Source: Cryptomeria japonica (lineage: Eukaryota; Streptophyta; Pinopsida; Cupressales; Cupressaceae). Taken from it: DNA of 64,000 nucleotides. Position 1 is the first letter of the stretch. Each line of letters opens with the position of its first letter. A program made the position numbers and the translations under genes. The stretch spans positions 598,985,335-599,049,334 of the forward strand of contig NC_081415.1 in NCBI RefSeq assembly GCF_030272615.1, read 5' to 3'. The notes below the pieces were generated by a model. The model was not told where the DNA came from. It did not search any database and worked only from the letters and a program-made list of their open reading frames with translations. Of the stretch, positions 42,763 through 52,859 are shown piece by piece.

Positions 42763-42955
42763 TCGGCGCTTTTGTTCACACTTTAGCACTATCACAATTT
42801 GGTCTTTTAACGCTATTGTTTCCCCAATAGCGCTATTGTCCTAAAATTAGCACTTTTGTTTATAGTATATCGCTATTGACCCTTAAGTAGTGCTTTTGTT
42901 CCAATATTAGTGCTTTTGGCTCTCTGTGTAATAATTTAGTTTAGCGCTTGTGTAA
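42763..42955 (+). repeat. Gypsy-2 AGCGC motif block A (5' leader)
   Basis: Roughly ten copies of TTAGCGCTATTG / TTAGCGCTTTTG and decayed forms (ttagcacttttg, gtagtgcttttg, ttaacgctattg) lie in about 190 bp, starting about 65 bp after the PBS. The orientation is the same as in Gypsy-1 blocks A and B. The flanking sequence after the core is TATTG/TTTTG, not CAT as in Gypsy-1. Confidence 0.78.
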
Positions 42956-43058
42956 TAAATTCCAAAACAAGTATTCATCCAACACAAAAAATTTCAAAAA
43001 CATTTTCAAAATACCAACAAAGATAAAAAATAAAGTGCAAAACAAAGTAGCAAACTAT

Positions 43059-43442
43059 ATGACCATTCTTCACATCTTGAGAAAGAAGAATCTTCATCAA
43101 CATATCAACTTGAAGAAAAGACCATTGAGCTCAAAGGCATTCATCAAAAGAAGGAATTTATTCTATCTTAATAGACAAATATTTGTCTCCCATAGAATCT
43201 TCTTACATCACATGCGTCTATATCTTCAAGGAAAATCTAACAAATTTGATCAAGCGTCTTTAAACCATAGAGCTTTTACTCAATATAGAGCTTTGAGCTA
43301 TCATCAAAACAAGGGAGGCAAAATCAATCTTGCCTTCTTTCCAGACATTTGCATCACATATAACTCAGCAAGGGAAAAACCACCAACCCCCCAAAGAGAA
43401 GAGGAAGAGTTTGTTCCTTTTGTGACACGGAGTTTCTATTGA
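43059..43442 (+). CDS. Gypsy-2 ORF1: conserved small protein upstream of gag, function unknown
   Basis: 127 residues, fully open. The start at 43059 is shared with the Gypsy-1 homologue (ATGACCATTC). Conserved parts are HILRKKNLHQ, LKKRPLSSKAFIKRR, NRQIFVSHRIFLHHM, LYLQGKSNKFDQ, GGKINLAFFP, ITYNSA and PPTP; the end is acidic, then aromatic (FVTRSFY). The N-terminal half is very basic. No family recognised and no membrane segment. It lies between motif block A and gag, so it could be made from the same transcript as the first ORF. Being open while gag-pol has many stops may be chance in so short a frame. Confidence 0.65.
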   Translation: MTILHILRKKNLHQHINLKKRPLSSKAFIKRRNLFYLNRQIFVSHRIFLHHMRLYLQGKSNKFDQASLNHRAFTQYRALSYHQNKGGKINLAFFPDICITYNSAREKPPTPQREEEEFVPFVTRSFY

Positions 43443-43876
43443 AGTTAACATTTCATCCATTCTCACATTCACACGTCATCAATCCATTTCAAACTCTCAA
43501 AACATCAAGAGGCTTTTGTCCTAAGTTCTCTTTCGATATTGCTTGAATCAAACACAATACATCACTTTTCAAAGTGTCTCTACATCTAGGATAAACTTAT
43601 CCTAAGAGGCATTTCTACGCAGGTTAAAACTAGTCTATGAGTGAATCCTCTCATTATTAGGTAGTTGGGTCTGGAACACATCTCAGGCCTCTCTAAACCT
43701 TATCACATCAAACATTGTCAATAAAACACAACAAGCAATTCAAGGAAGGACTTTGGTAACATCTACCTTTAGTGCTAGAGATCTATATGCAAAACACTCC
43801 ACCAAACATTAATCTTTCATTCCATCACCAACTCATCATCATTTTCACCAAACTTCAACAAAAACTTGTAAACAAA
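43443..43876 (+). other. Gypsy-2 leader between ORF1 and gag
   Basis: Non-coding, no repeat seen. A corresponding spacer of about 130 bp exists in Gypsy-1. Confidence 0.4.
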
Positions 43877-45150
43877 ATGGCTCAAACCAGATCAAGGTCT
43901 AGACAACTAGAAATTGAAGAGGAAGAGGAGGAAAATCTCAATGAACTCCAAGAAGCCCTTGGAGGAAATGAAAATGACAAAAATCCAAGTACTCCTACTC
44001 CTACAGCAATAGAAAGGGTGCAACACAACCCTCTCTTCAATCGACTTTTTGACGAAATACTCAAGAGCAACATTGATGCTCACTTTTTAAGACTTGCCCA
44101 AGAGGGAGCTAAACTACCCTTTGATTTTGATATTGCACAACTAAGGCAAGCATCGGAACCCCAAAGTCATAATGAGGATGAAAGAGGTCAAGATCACATT
44201 AGATAAAACCTTCATCAAGGAAATCCCCCACCTCCTCCTCCTCCAAATGACATGGACATGTTGTGGCAACAAGTCAAGAATTTAGCCCAACAACTCCACA
44301 GTGGTGTGAAAACAAACCAGTTTTCACTTAATGATATTTGTCCCTATCCCTTTGATAGGAATCTACATATGCCACCTTTTTCACAAGGGTTTGAAACACC
44401 TAAGTTTGAAAAGTATCGAGGAAAAGGAGACCCTCGCGATCATGTTAGAGAATTTCATTCAACATGCTTAGAAGTGGCATATGAGGACACATACCTAATG
44501 TGACTCTTTCCCCAAAGTTTGGTAGGGACAACCACGCAATGGTTTTCCCGACTAACAGGAAGCATTAGGATGTTCGAAGAACTGGTCCATAAATTCATTG
44601 CACATTACTCACATAACATTGAATGCAATATCACCATGGCCGATCTATGTAACACTAAGAAAAAACCAGGGGAGCTATTTTTAGCTTTCCTGCAATGATG
44701 GCAACAAATGTCTAGCAGACGTTCCCTTCAGCTACCTGAAAGAGAACTAGTGGAAATATTTATTTCCAACTTGAATGAAGAAATGGAATTTCATTTAGAC
44801 ATGAAAGGTACAGATTCTTTCAATGACATGATCACACAGGGTTTAAAATGTGAAAGGGCCCTCATCAAAAAGGGGCTTATCAAAATATACAATGAACCCA
44901 AAGATGTGCCTCGCCCATGATTCAACAGTGATAAACCTAACTTCTGGAATTAAAACAAGAACATTGTCAATGATAGGGTTGTAGATGCAAGAGCTTTTAA
45001 AAGTACACAACCTGTGGTCTGCTTTGCAGGGCAAAACCCCCCTCCTAAGACCAACATGGTTCCTCCCCCACCAAATCAAGGACGCAATGTACCGCAAGAA
45101 GAACCAAGACAATGCCAACAAAATTATAAACAAAAATGAATATACACTCC
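43877..45150 (+). pseudogene. Gypsy-2 gag
   Basis: Start ATG 43877 (MAQTRSRSRQLEIEEEEEE), with an acidic N-terminal part. The capsid region is ICPYPFDRNLHMPPFSQGF, TPKFEKYRGKGDPRDH, LFPQSLVGTTTQWF and FEELVHKFIAHYSHNIECN. Next come RELVEIFISNLNEEMEFHL and a C-terminal part with FWN, NKNIVND. All in one frame; stops occur near 44204, 44501, 44696, 44918, 44952 and 45137. Several stops sit where Gypsy-1 has Arg, consistent with CGA-to-TGA change. Confidence 0.85.
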
Positions 45151-46602
45151 CTTAGGGGAACCTATTGAAAGAGTGTTATGTTAGTTGGTCTCTTCAAATC
45201 TGGTGACTTTACCAAAAATATCCAACTACAAACCTCAGGTTAAACCTTCATGGTGGAGGGATAGTGAACATTGTGAATTCCATCAAGGGAAAGGGCATAA
45301 AATAAGCAATTGTCATAGATTGAAAGATCTTATTCAGGATCTCATTGACTGAGGCAAGATTGAAATTGAAGGCCATGACCCAAAAACTACAAACAATGAT
45401 CATCTTATGTTTAAAAATCCACTTCCATCACAAGATCAAAGGGGTCCTTCCACTTCAAGGGGAAACACAAATACCACTGATTATACGCAAGCTACTTATA
45501 ATTATACTGTAAACCACCTATATGATGCCAATGAAAAAATTGCAACCATTACCATCAAAAATCTAAACTCTACATGCAATGTTGTTACGCATCGCAACAA
45601 GATCACCATCAAAGCAGCTCCATAAGGCACACCTTCCATCCCAAAGCAGTATAACCTTGTGGAATAGTCAGATAAGATGCCTGCACTTATCTCCATCTTA
45701 GAGATTTTGTGCCTATTCCCATCTCATAAAACAATCTTGGATCAAGCTCTCCAAGAGGCGTCAGTCCCTGCAAATCTAAATACAAATCAATTCCAAGCTA
45801 TGGTTGGAAATCTGAGGTCATCACCATGTCTCACTTTCTCTGAAAGTGACAATACATCCTTCCAGCAACCTCATAATGCCTCACTCCATATTGAAGGATT
45901 TATCAACCAACATCGGATCAAGCGAGTCTTGATCGACAATGGAGTAGGCCTAAATATCTGTACATTACAATTGGTCACAACATTGGGATACGTAGTTGAA
46001 TAAGTGGATCCCCGCAAAAAGATAGCCATAAAAGCTTATGATGGTGCAAAGAGTTCATCCAAAGGAGCAATTATGCTACCAATCCGAGTGGGCCCAGTGG
46101 TGAAGCACATCATATGTCAAGTTTTGGACCTTCCTCTATCATATAATTTATTGTTACGAAGACCTTGGATACACACCATGTAAGCCGTTCCATCCACCTA
46201 CCACCAATGTATCAAGTTTCCTCATAATGGTGTAGAAATTATAATCCTGGGTGAAGCAAATACATTTGCATATTGTAACAATATCAACCATCAACTAGAG
46301 ATTACCATTCCTAACAACAGAGAAGCCACCTCATCCACCGCATACGTTAGTCCAGCCTCTCTTTCCAATTCAAACACCACTATACCCAAGCAAGTGAAGC
46401 TCAAGATGAAAATGGCAGAGGAAGGTCCTAGAGAGTACAATCTAAGCCAACTCTTTTGTGTTGGACAAATGCCCACTTCTCCTAGAACTCATGGTAAACC
46501 TCAATGGTTACTTCAAACACCACTGCTCAAGCCAGCATGCACTTTGACACATTTCATCTTTGGAAAGAGTCAAGAAGAAGAAACCAAAGATGAAGACTTA
46601 TA
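45151..46602 (+). pseudogene. Gypsy-2 zinc knuckle-like segment and aspartic protease
   Basis: Same frame as gag. The C/H cluster is CEFHQGKGHKISNCH after KPSWWRDS. The protease site is VLIDNGVGLNICTLQL (D-N-G; Gypsy-1 has D-G-G). KKIAIKAYDGAK, IMLPIRVGPV and RPWIHTM follow. A C-terminal part with KMKMAEEGPREYNLSQLF corresponds to KIKDRCMGEYSFEP of Gypsy-1. Stops at about 45350, 45625, 45667, 46001 and 46181 interrupt it. Confidence 0.83.
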
Positions 46603-46664
46603 AAAATGGATCTATAAAGACCCAATCACCATGAACATCCCACAGGCTAATCTTCCCACAGATT

Positions 46665-46805
46665 AGTATGGAAAAGGCCTTCTCATTATGCAAAGAATGG
46701 GCTATGATGGTCAGAGTGCTTTGGGACCTTGCAAGCAAGGATGACATGAGTTGTTACAACCAAAATTAAAGCCTAAAGATAACACTGGATTGGGCTTTCA
46801 GAAGG
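46665..46805 (+). pseudogene. Gypsy-2 G-patch-like segment
   Basis: In the gag-pol frame: YGKGLLIMQRMGYDGQSALG, then KQG, stop, HELLQPKLKPKD and NTGLGF. It is homologous to 20318-20445 of Gypsy-1 and fits the G-patch pattern better because the first part is uninterrupted. Position is after protease and before the Pol linker. Confidence 0.68.
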
Positions 46806-47911
46806 AGATTCTTCCTAAACTCAGATTCAAAGGAAAACCTAGCAAACCTCTATATTAGCCTAAAACTCTAAAGAGACCACCTTTGATTATATCAGTAGCA
46901 CCAAGAACCACAACAATTACTCCAATACGGTTGAACATCCCAGCAATAACCTACACAACACCAATCAAACCAACAACCCCCTTAGTAGTAGCAACTGTAT
47001 CAATAGCACCATTATCAATATCAGAACCCCCAGCAATACCAACAACACTAGCAATTCCAGCAGAAGCAGTAGATTCAACAATGTCGATACTCCTCGTATC
47101 AGATTCATTGATCCCCATAATCCTTCCTACAGCACCAATCATTTCATCTATAATGGTAGATCAACCGATCACACCTGCAGTGTTTAACTCAATGGATAGC
47201 CCAATATGGTATAGTAATCAGATACTGGAAAGTGACTCAAAGACCGACTCACATGAGTGGGAATTTGATTTTGTCTAGCTTAATATTTCAGATGAGGAAG
47301 ATGCATCACTACCTCCACCTCGCAAAGACATTCCTATTTATGGAGAAACACAAATAAAGACCTCTTGGATTCCTGAACTGGAAACATCTTCCACAGACCC
47401 TACGTCACATCCTATGCCCGATTCTAATAGGGAGAGTACCATCAACGACCTTCACCACAATGTCTTGACCCTCACTGAAACATCTCATGAACTTAACTTG
47501 ATCGATGAGGTTATGCCCATTATCCATCCTGAACTCATCGAATGGAACCAACCTAATCCCCCATATATTGACCATTTCCAAAATGATGAGGCAATCATTG
47601 ACTTTTTGGAACTACGAGATAACATACCAAGCAGGGATCACAAAGATGGATTCACCATTGAACTTAATAGCATAGTATACTTTAAGGCGGATGCCAAACC
47701 TTTCAGCTGCAAAAATATAACAATAAAACATGGATCTTCCAGTGAAAACCACACTGTGGCACTGTTTGATCCCAAAAAAGTAAAAAGAAAGAGTGTATCC
47801 AATGGTGAAAACCTCTCTGAGGTGCCAGAGGATGAAAGGTTTGACATTCTCCCTTCTAGTACACATCAAGAATGATCAACAGTCCTTATTGAAGAGACAA
47901 AAGAATACAAC
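46806..47911 (+). pseudogene. Gypsy-2 protease-RT linker
   Basis: Same frame. First a Pro/Thr/Ile/Ala-rich low-complexity stretch (46883-47160, for example TTPLVVATVSIAPLSISEPP), then an acidic part with SDSKTDSHEWEFD (compare DSETDSNEYEW in Gypsy-1), and HPELIEWNQPNPPYID. The 47770-47850 part (KKVKRKSVSNGENLSEVPED) is closely similar to Gypsy-1 (KKVKIKDVSKGENLFEAPKD). No enzyme domain; probably disordered. Confidence 0.7.
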
Positions 47912-48913
47912 GTGGGGACTCCTGAAACTCCTCACCACATACATCTAGCATCTCTTTTAACTCTAGAGGAACAACCTAAGTTTATCGAATTCTTCCAGAA
48001 GCTCCAGATTAACTTTGCATGGTCATATGTAGACATGCCTAGTCTTGATCCAAATTTAGTCATGCATCACCTCACCATCGCAGAAGGAGCCAAGCCTGTC
48101 AAGGAGAAACTTTGCAAGATGCATCCCAAGATTGCAGTACTAGTCAAAGAAAAACTTAAGAAACTCCTGGATGTTGGTTTTATTAGACCAATTGATTATA
48201 CAGATTGGATAACCAACATTGTGCCTGTCGGCAAACCCAATGGGGGCATCTGTATTTGTACTGACTTCAGAGATCTAAACAAGGCATGTCCTAAAGATGA
48301 TTTCCCCCTACCAAACATCGATATAATCATTGATCTAATAGCAAGACATGATATGCTTTCTCTCATGGATGGATTTTCAAGGTACAACCAAATAAAGATC
48401 ACACCAAAGGATCAACATAAGACAGCCTTCACATGTCCGTGGGGGACATACTGCTAGAATGTAATGCCTTTTGGTCTAAAGAATGCAGGAGCAACCTATC
48501 AAAGAGCAATGACCACCATTTTTCATGATATGGTGCATACCATAATGAAAGATTATGTTGATGACTTACTGGAAAAATCACTCACAAGAGAAGGTCATCT
48601 AGAAATATTAGAGAAAATCTTTGACAAACTGGAACAATATCATGTTCAACTCAACCCAAAGAAATGTGTCTTTGGAGTAACCTTCGGGAAGCTTCTAGGA
48701 TACATTGTCTCAAGCAAAGGCATTGAGGTTGATCTTGCAAAGGTCAAAGCAATCATGGACATGCCACCTCCACAGAACATCACTCAGCTAAGGACATTAC
48801 AAGGGCGGCTACAATCCATCCAAATATTCATTGCACAACTAGCATATAAGTGTCACCCCTTTACACACTTATTACACAAGAACATCTGCTTTCAATGGGA
48901 TACCAGATGCTAG
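47912..48913 (+). pseudogene. Gypsy-2 reverse transcriptase
   Basis: Motifs in order: FFQKLQINFAWSYVDMP, LKKLLDVGFIRPIDY, ITNIVPVGKPNGGI, CTDFRDLNKACPKDDFPLP, LSLMDGFSRYNQIKI, MPFGLKNAGATYQRAMT and the intact catalytic KDYVDDLLEKS. LNPKKCVFGVTFGKLLGYIV follows. Only two stops (about 48457 and 48913) break it, at Trp or Gln positions. All RT residues I can check look functional. Confidence 0.88.
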
Positions 48914-48925
48914 CAAGCATTCCAG

Positions 48926-49370
48926 ATGCTTAAAGACTATCTCATGAATACACCATTGTTGATCCCACCGGATCCGAGTAAACCTTTATTACTCTATATT
49001 TTAGCAACAAATATAGCATTGGGAGTACTACTGGCTCAACACAATGCAGAAGGAAAAGAATGTGTTGTTTACTACATCTCTTGCACACTGGTCGGCTATG
49101 AACTCAATTACACACCTATTGAGCGAGCATGCCTAGAAATAATCTTGGCAGCCGCTAAACTAAGGCACTATATGTTAACTCATAAAGTACAACTCATTGC
49201 CAAGAACGATCCACTAAAGTACTTACTCAACAAAGCAGCATTGACAAGCCGCTTGGCCAAATGGGTGATGATTCTAAGTGAATTTGACATCGAGTATGTG
49301 GACCGTAAGGCTATCAAGGGTCAAGTTATTGCAGATCAGTTGGCTGATGCTCCCCTCATAAGTGATCATC
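48926..49370 (+). CDS. Gypsy-2 RNase H (Ty3-type) region, open
   Basis: Open in frame with the second RNase H (48926-49819). It shows LLLYILATNIALGVLLAQ (the first catalytic Asp position is Asn in TNIALG), CVVYYISCTL, YELNYTPIERACLEII, AAAKLRHYMLTHKVQLIAK, DPLKYLLNKAAL, SRLAKWVMILSEFDIEYV and KGQVIADQLADAP. It removes RNA from the RNA:DNA hybrid during cDNA synthesis, if active. Confidence 0.82.
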
Positions 49371-49819
49371 CTCTCATTTCCAATTTTCTAGATGAAGAGA
49401 TATTCATGATCACAGAAGCACCACTATGGAAACTATACTTTGATGGTTCATACACTAGGCATGGCTCAGGGGCAGGCATTTTGTTTATCACACCTCAAGG
49501 TGAAAGCATCCCAAAGTCTTACAGGTTCATATTTCCATGCACAAACAACATAGCAGAGTATGAGGCCTTGATCACAGGACTCAGACTAGCCATACAATGG
49601 AAATTGAAAGAGTTACAGATATATGGCAACTCCCAACTGGTCATCCAACAAATAACAGATAAATATCAAACCAAGGATGATAAACTCCTACTATACAAGC
49701 AAATGGTGGACAATCTAAAGGCATTATTTACTACTATCACCTTTGAGCAGATACCCAGAGATCATAATCAAGCTACTGACGCTATGGCTACTATTGCATC
49801 TCTCCTTGATCTTCCATAG
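49371..49819 (+). CDS. Gypsy-2 second RNase H (aRNH) with a catalytic Asp changed to Asn
   Basis: WKLYFDGSYTRHGSGAGI (Asp present), NNIAEYEALITGL (Glu present) and IYGNSQLVIQQI, where Gypsy-1 has IYGDSQLV. The last conserved Asp is in PRDHNQATDAMAT. The Asn should abolish catalysis. Marks the element as Tat-lineage. In the same open frame as the preceding RNase H. Confidence 0.83.
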
Positions 49820-50335
49820 AATTCAACACACTACGAGTTCTTGGTAGAACAACTTTGGATTCCCGCTTATGATATCCCCAAATCTGAGGTGATATGTCAC
49901 CTTGTCGGTTCTGAATCCCCATGGTATGGTGAGTTCTACACCTACCTCCGCAATCTCACACTTCCTCCTAACCAATCGAATAACCAATGTAAAACCTTCA
50001 TTCGCCAAACCGCTCGATATACCATTATTGTTGAACCCTATACCAATGCAATCTTGATGGTACTCTCCTTCGATGTCTGGAATAGCATGAGATAACAAAG
50101 GCCTTGGAAGAGGTACATGAAGGAATTTGTGGAACTCATGCAAGCAGTCCTTCACTAGCTAAGAAGACCATAACCAACCGAACAAAGAACTTCAGGGAAA
50201 TTTTGAATCAAACTGGTTGGGTCCATATGTTATCACTGTCGTATTTGGGTCCAGGGCATATTAGTTGGCTACTTCAGAAGGAGAACCACTAGCAAATCCA
50301 ATCAACAACATGCACCTAAAATGGTTTTATACATA
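49820..50335 (+). pseudogene. Gypsy-2 integrase relic, core deleted
   Basis: The N-terminal extension is present (YEFLVEQLWIPAYDIP, WYGEFYTYLRNLTLPPNQS, TARYTII). A +1 shift is followed by VHEGICGTHASSPSLAKK, the start of the HHCC domain. At about 50165 the sequence jumps to NQTGWVHM and LGPG plus a decayed C-terminal tail, matching the end of Gypsy-1 integrase. The rest of the zinc domain and the whole DDE core are missing (roughly 1 kb compared with Gypsy-1), so the element depends on others for integration. Confidence 0.78.
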
Positions 50336-50750
50336 AGCTGTACAAAGCATCATGGCTCCCTTACATACCAAAAAAAAACACCAAAAACATTCAGATAAAT
50401 ATCCTAAAGAAAATACAAAAAAATCAAAATAGTAAAGAAAAACCATGCATCCAAATGGTGAACAACCACTCTAGTGGCACCTTGGGTAAGTGCAATGCTG
50501 AAAACATGGCAAACAGGTGCCACTCATAAAGGCTATGGCTCCAATGTCTTTTAGACTTGTTACAATCACATTCATTGCATCCACACATCCATCATTCAAA
50601 CCATGGCTTGTTATTGATCTGCAATCAAGGATAGTACTTCATGCATCTTGCATCCCGCCTTTTCATAGTCATGTCTAAACTAGGGTCAATGCCCTTAACC
50701 TATTGATGGAAGTGGATTCTGCATTACTTGTGATTCATTGAGTTCTTCAT
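50336..50750 (+). other. Gypsy-2 3' region start, A-rich tract, no gene seen
   Basis: Includes the A-rich stretch 50369-50430 just after pol, like Gypsy-1. Otherwise nothing recognised. Confidence 0.4.
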
Positions 50751-50754
50751 TCAA

Positions 50755-50895
50755 AACTGTCTCACAAAATACCAAAAACATTCGAAAAACAATCACAAAA
50801 TACCAAAAACATTCGAAAAACAATCACAAAATACCAAAAACATTCGAAAAACAATCACACAATACCAAAAACATTCAAAAAACACTCACAAAATC
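50755..50895 (+). repeat. Gypsy-2 31-bp tandem repeat, about 4.5 units
   Basis: Units of cacaaaataccaaaaacatt followed by cgaaaaacaat; the first three are almost identical, the last decayed. Spacers are absent, so this is not a CRISPR. Confidence 0.85.
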
Positions 50896-51750
50896 CAAAA
50901 ACATGATAAAACATCAAAAATCAATCAAAAACTTGGCAACACATTGAACATACACATCCAAGCAGATACCAAACAAACACTGTGAAATACTCAAACCATG
51001 ACCACTTATTACATCAACCAAACAATCAACATCGACACGCACACTATCTTAACAAGGATGCATCCTTCCTTACCAAAACAGAGACAAGATCACATTTTCT
51101 TTGACAAGAAATATTTTTTTTAAGCTATCAAATACTTGATTGATTTTTACGTTATTTATTCATTTATATCAAGTTCCTACGCTACTCTGGGATATCCACA
51201 AGTGATTAGAGTGGTCGAGATGGTTCCTAAGTATCATTCTGTTTGCGTATCTTCTGTGAATTATTCCAATGAAGTTATGGGGCATGTACTAGTGGTGTCT
51301 ACGTGGGAAGTTCACTAAGCTACACGATCTTATGCAAAATATAGTCATGGATCACTATGGCTTGCTGACTACAGCGTATACCTCAACCATATGAGCATGA
51401 ACCATTATGGAGAGTCCATATTCTTTATTCTTTATTTATGTTGTTTGTTTGCAGGTACAATGCTCCATCCTTGGTTCCTACTGCCTCATCCAAGATTGAT
51501 ACTATCATGCTCAATGATGAAAATAAAGCACTATGGATCGTCATTCCATCTCATCTGTTTATATTGCATCCTGTTGCATGTCACCCATCCATTTAATCAT
51601 TCATTATTCATATGCATGGTTTTGTATGCAAGTGTGAACAAGATTAATATGAGAGGTTATTTGAAAAATGAATTGGTCTTGGATACAATCATGATAGAGT
51701 TCTCTGATACATCATTAGTACATCATGAAAAGTCTAAACAACCTTGCATT
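50896..51750 (+). other. Gypsy-2 non-coding stretch
   Basis: No recognisable gene. Open frames of 60 and 123 codons (51136-51318, 51391-51762) have no family features and no counterpart in Gypsy-1. Confidence 0.35.
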
Positions 51751-52840
51751 CATCTATCATGAGCACATCATCATTTAGTTGCATTTAAATACATATAGTT
51801 CATTATCATGTACTTGCACATAGGTTTTATTAACCTCATTCTTCAATATTCATTCAAGTGCATTTAATATCATTTAGTTGCATTTACATACCTAAAGTTC
51901 ATTATCATTCCATCATTGCACAATCACAACATTTAGATTCATTTGTATGATAAATTTGTCATCATTTGCATTTACCATCATTTTTAGCCATTACTATGCA
52001 TTCATTTAGTATTATTCACAACTCATCATTTATCATCATTTAACTTGTTTACCATACATTTGTTTAGATTTCCATAGTTGCATACATTTATTTATCTATC
52101 CACAAAATAAGTGCATTCATTTATCCATCTAGTATATTCTTATACTCATTCATTGCATTTTACAACAAAATTCATTTCGGATTCATTAAAAAGAATTCAT
52201 TATCGTTTTAATTGCATTAAAGTGAAGTTATTCATTACCCATAAGTTGCATTATCATCACATTGTCATTTTGCTTAGTCATGTTTTATCAACATTTAGAA
52301 TCATAACAAAACCATTTGTCTCAACATTGGCTTATACATTCATTTAGATATCATCATATAAACATTTGTACTTTACATTTGTTTATCCATATTGCATTCA
52401 TTTTAAAACCATCTAGAGGCATTTACATTAATCATTCATACATTGCATCAAACATCACTGCATATCATCATCTCATCATTGACATAAAGCACAAGTACTA
52501 TCTATATCATCATTAGTATCATTTCATTATGCATACATCATCATCATGGCATTACATACATAAAGCATTTCACCAACACATCATGCATATGTATAAACCT
52601 GCATCCACATGTTAGTACCATATTCATAAAACATGCATATAGACATCATATAAATAAACCATCTCATAAAACGCATACATGTAGCAAGCATAAATATTCA
52701 TCTAAGCATTTATCATAGATCATCATTCTGCATAAAAACCATACATATCATCAACATGCATATCATCACAATATATGGGTTCTCCTCATATATCATATCA
52801 TCGCAAAAACATACATGTATCAGAGTACAATGAAGTCCAA
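51751..52840 (+). repeat. Gypsy-2 degenerate CATTTA/ATCATC-rich low-complexity region
   Basis: About 1.1 kb made largely of catttag, catttatc, atcatcat and acatgcatat words without a fixed period. Gypsy-1 has a similar region at 25745-26110, also just before the end of the antisense gene. Confidence 0.6.
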
Positions 52841-52859
52841 ACATATGTATCACCGTGGA

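Noticed and set aside
50755-50895. Possible CRISPR-like array
   Set aside because: Units are head-to-tail without spacers and the context is a plant retrotransposon.
51391-51762. 123-codon open frame in Gypsy-2 3' region
   Set aside because: No recognisable features, no counterpart in Gypsy-1, and composition like the surrounding low-complexity DNA.
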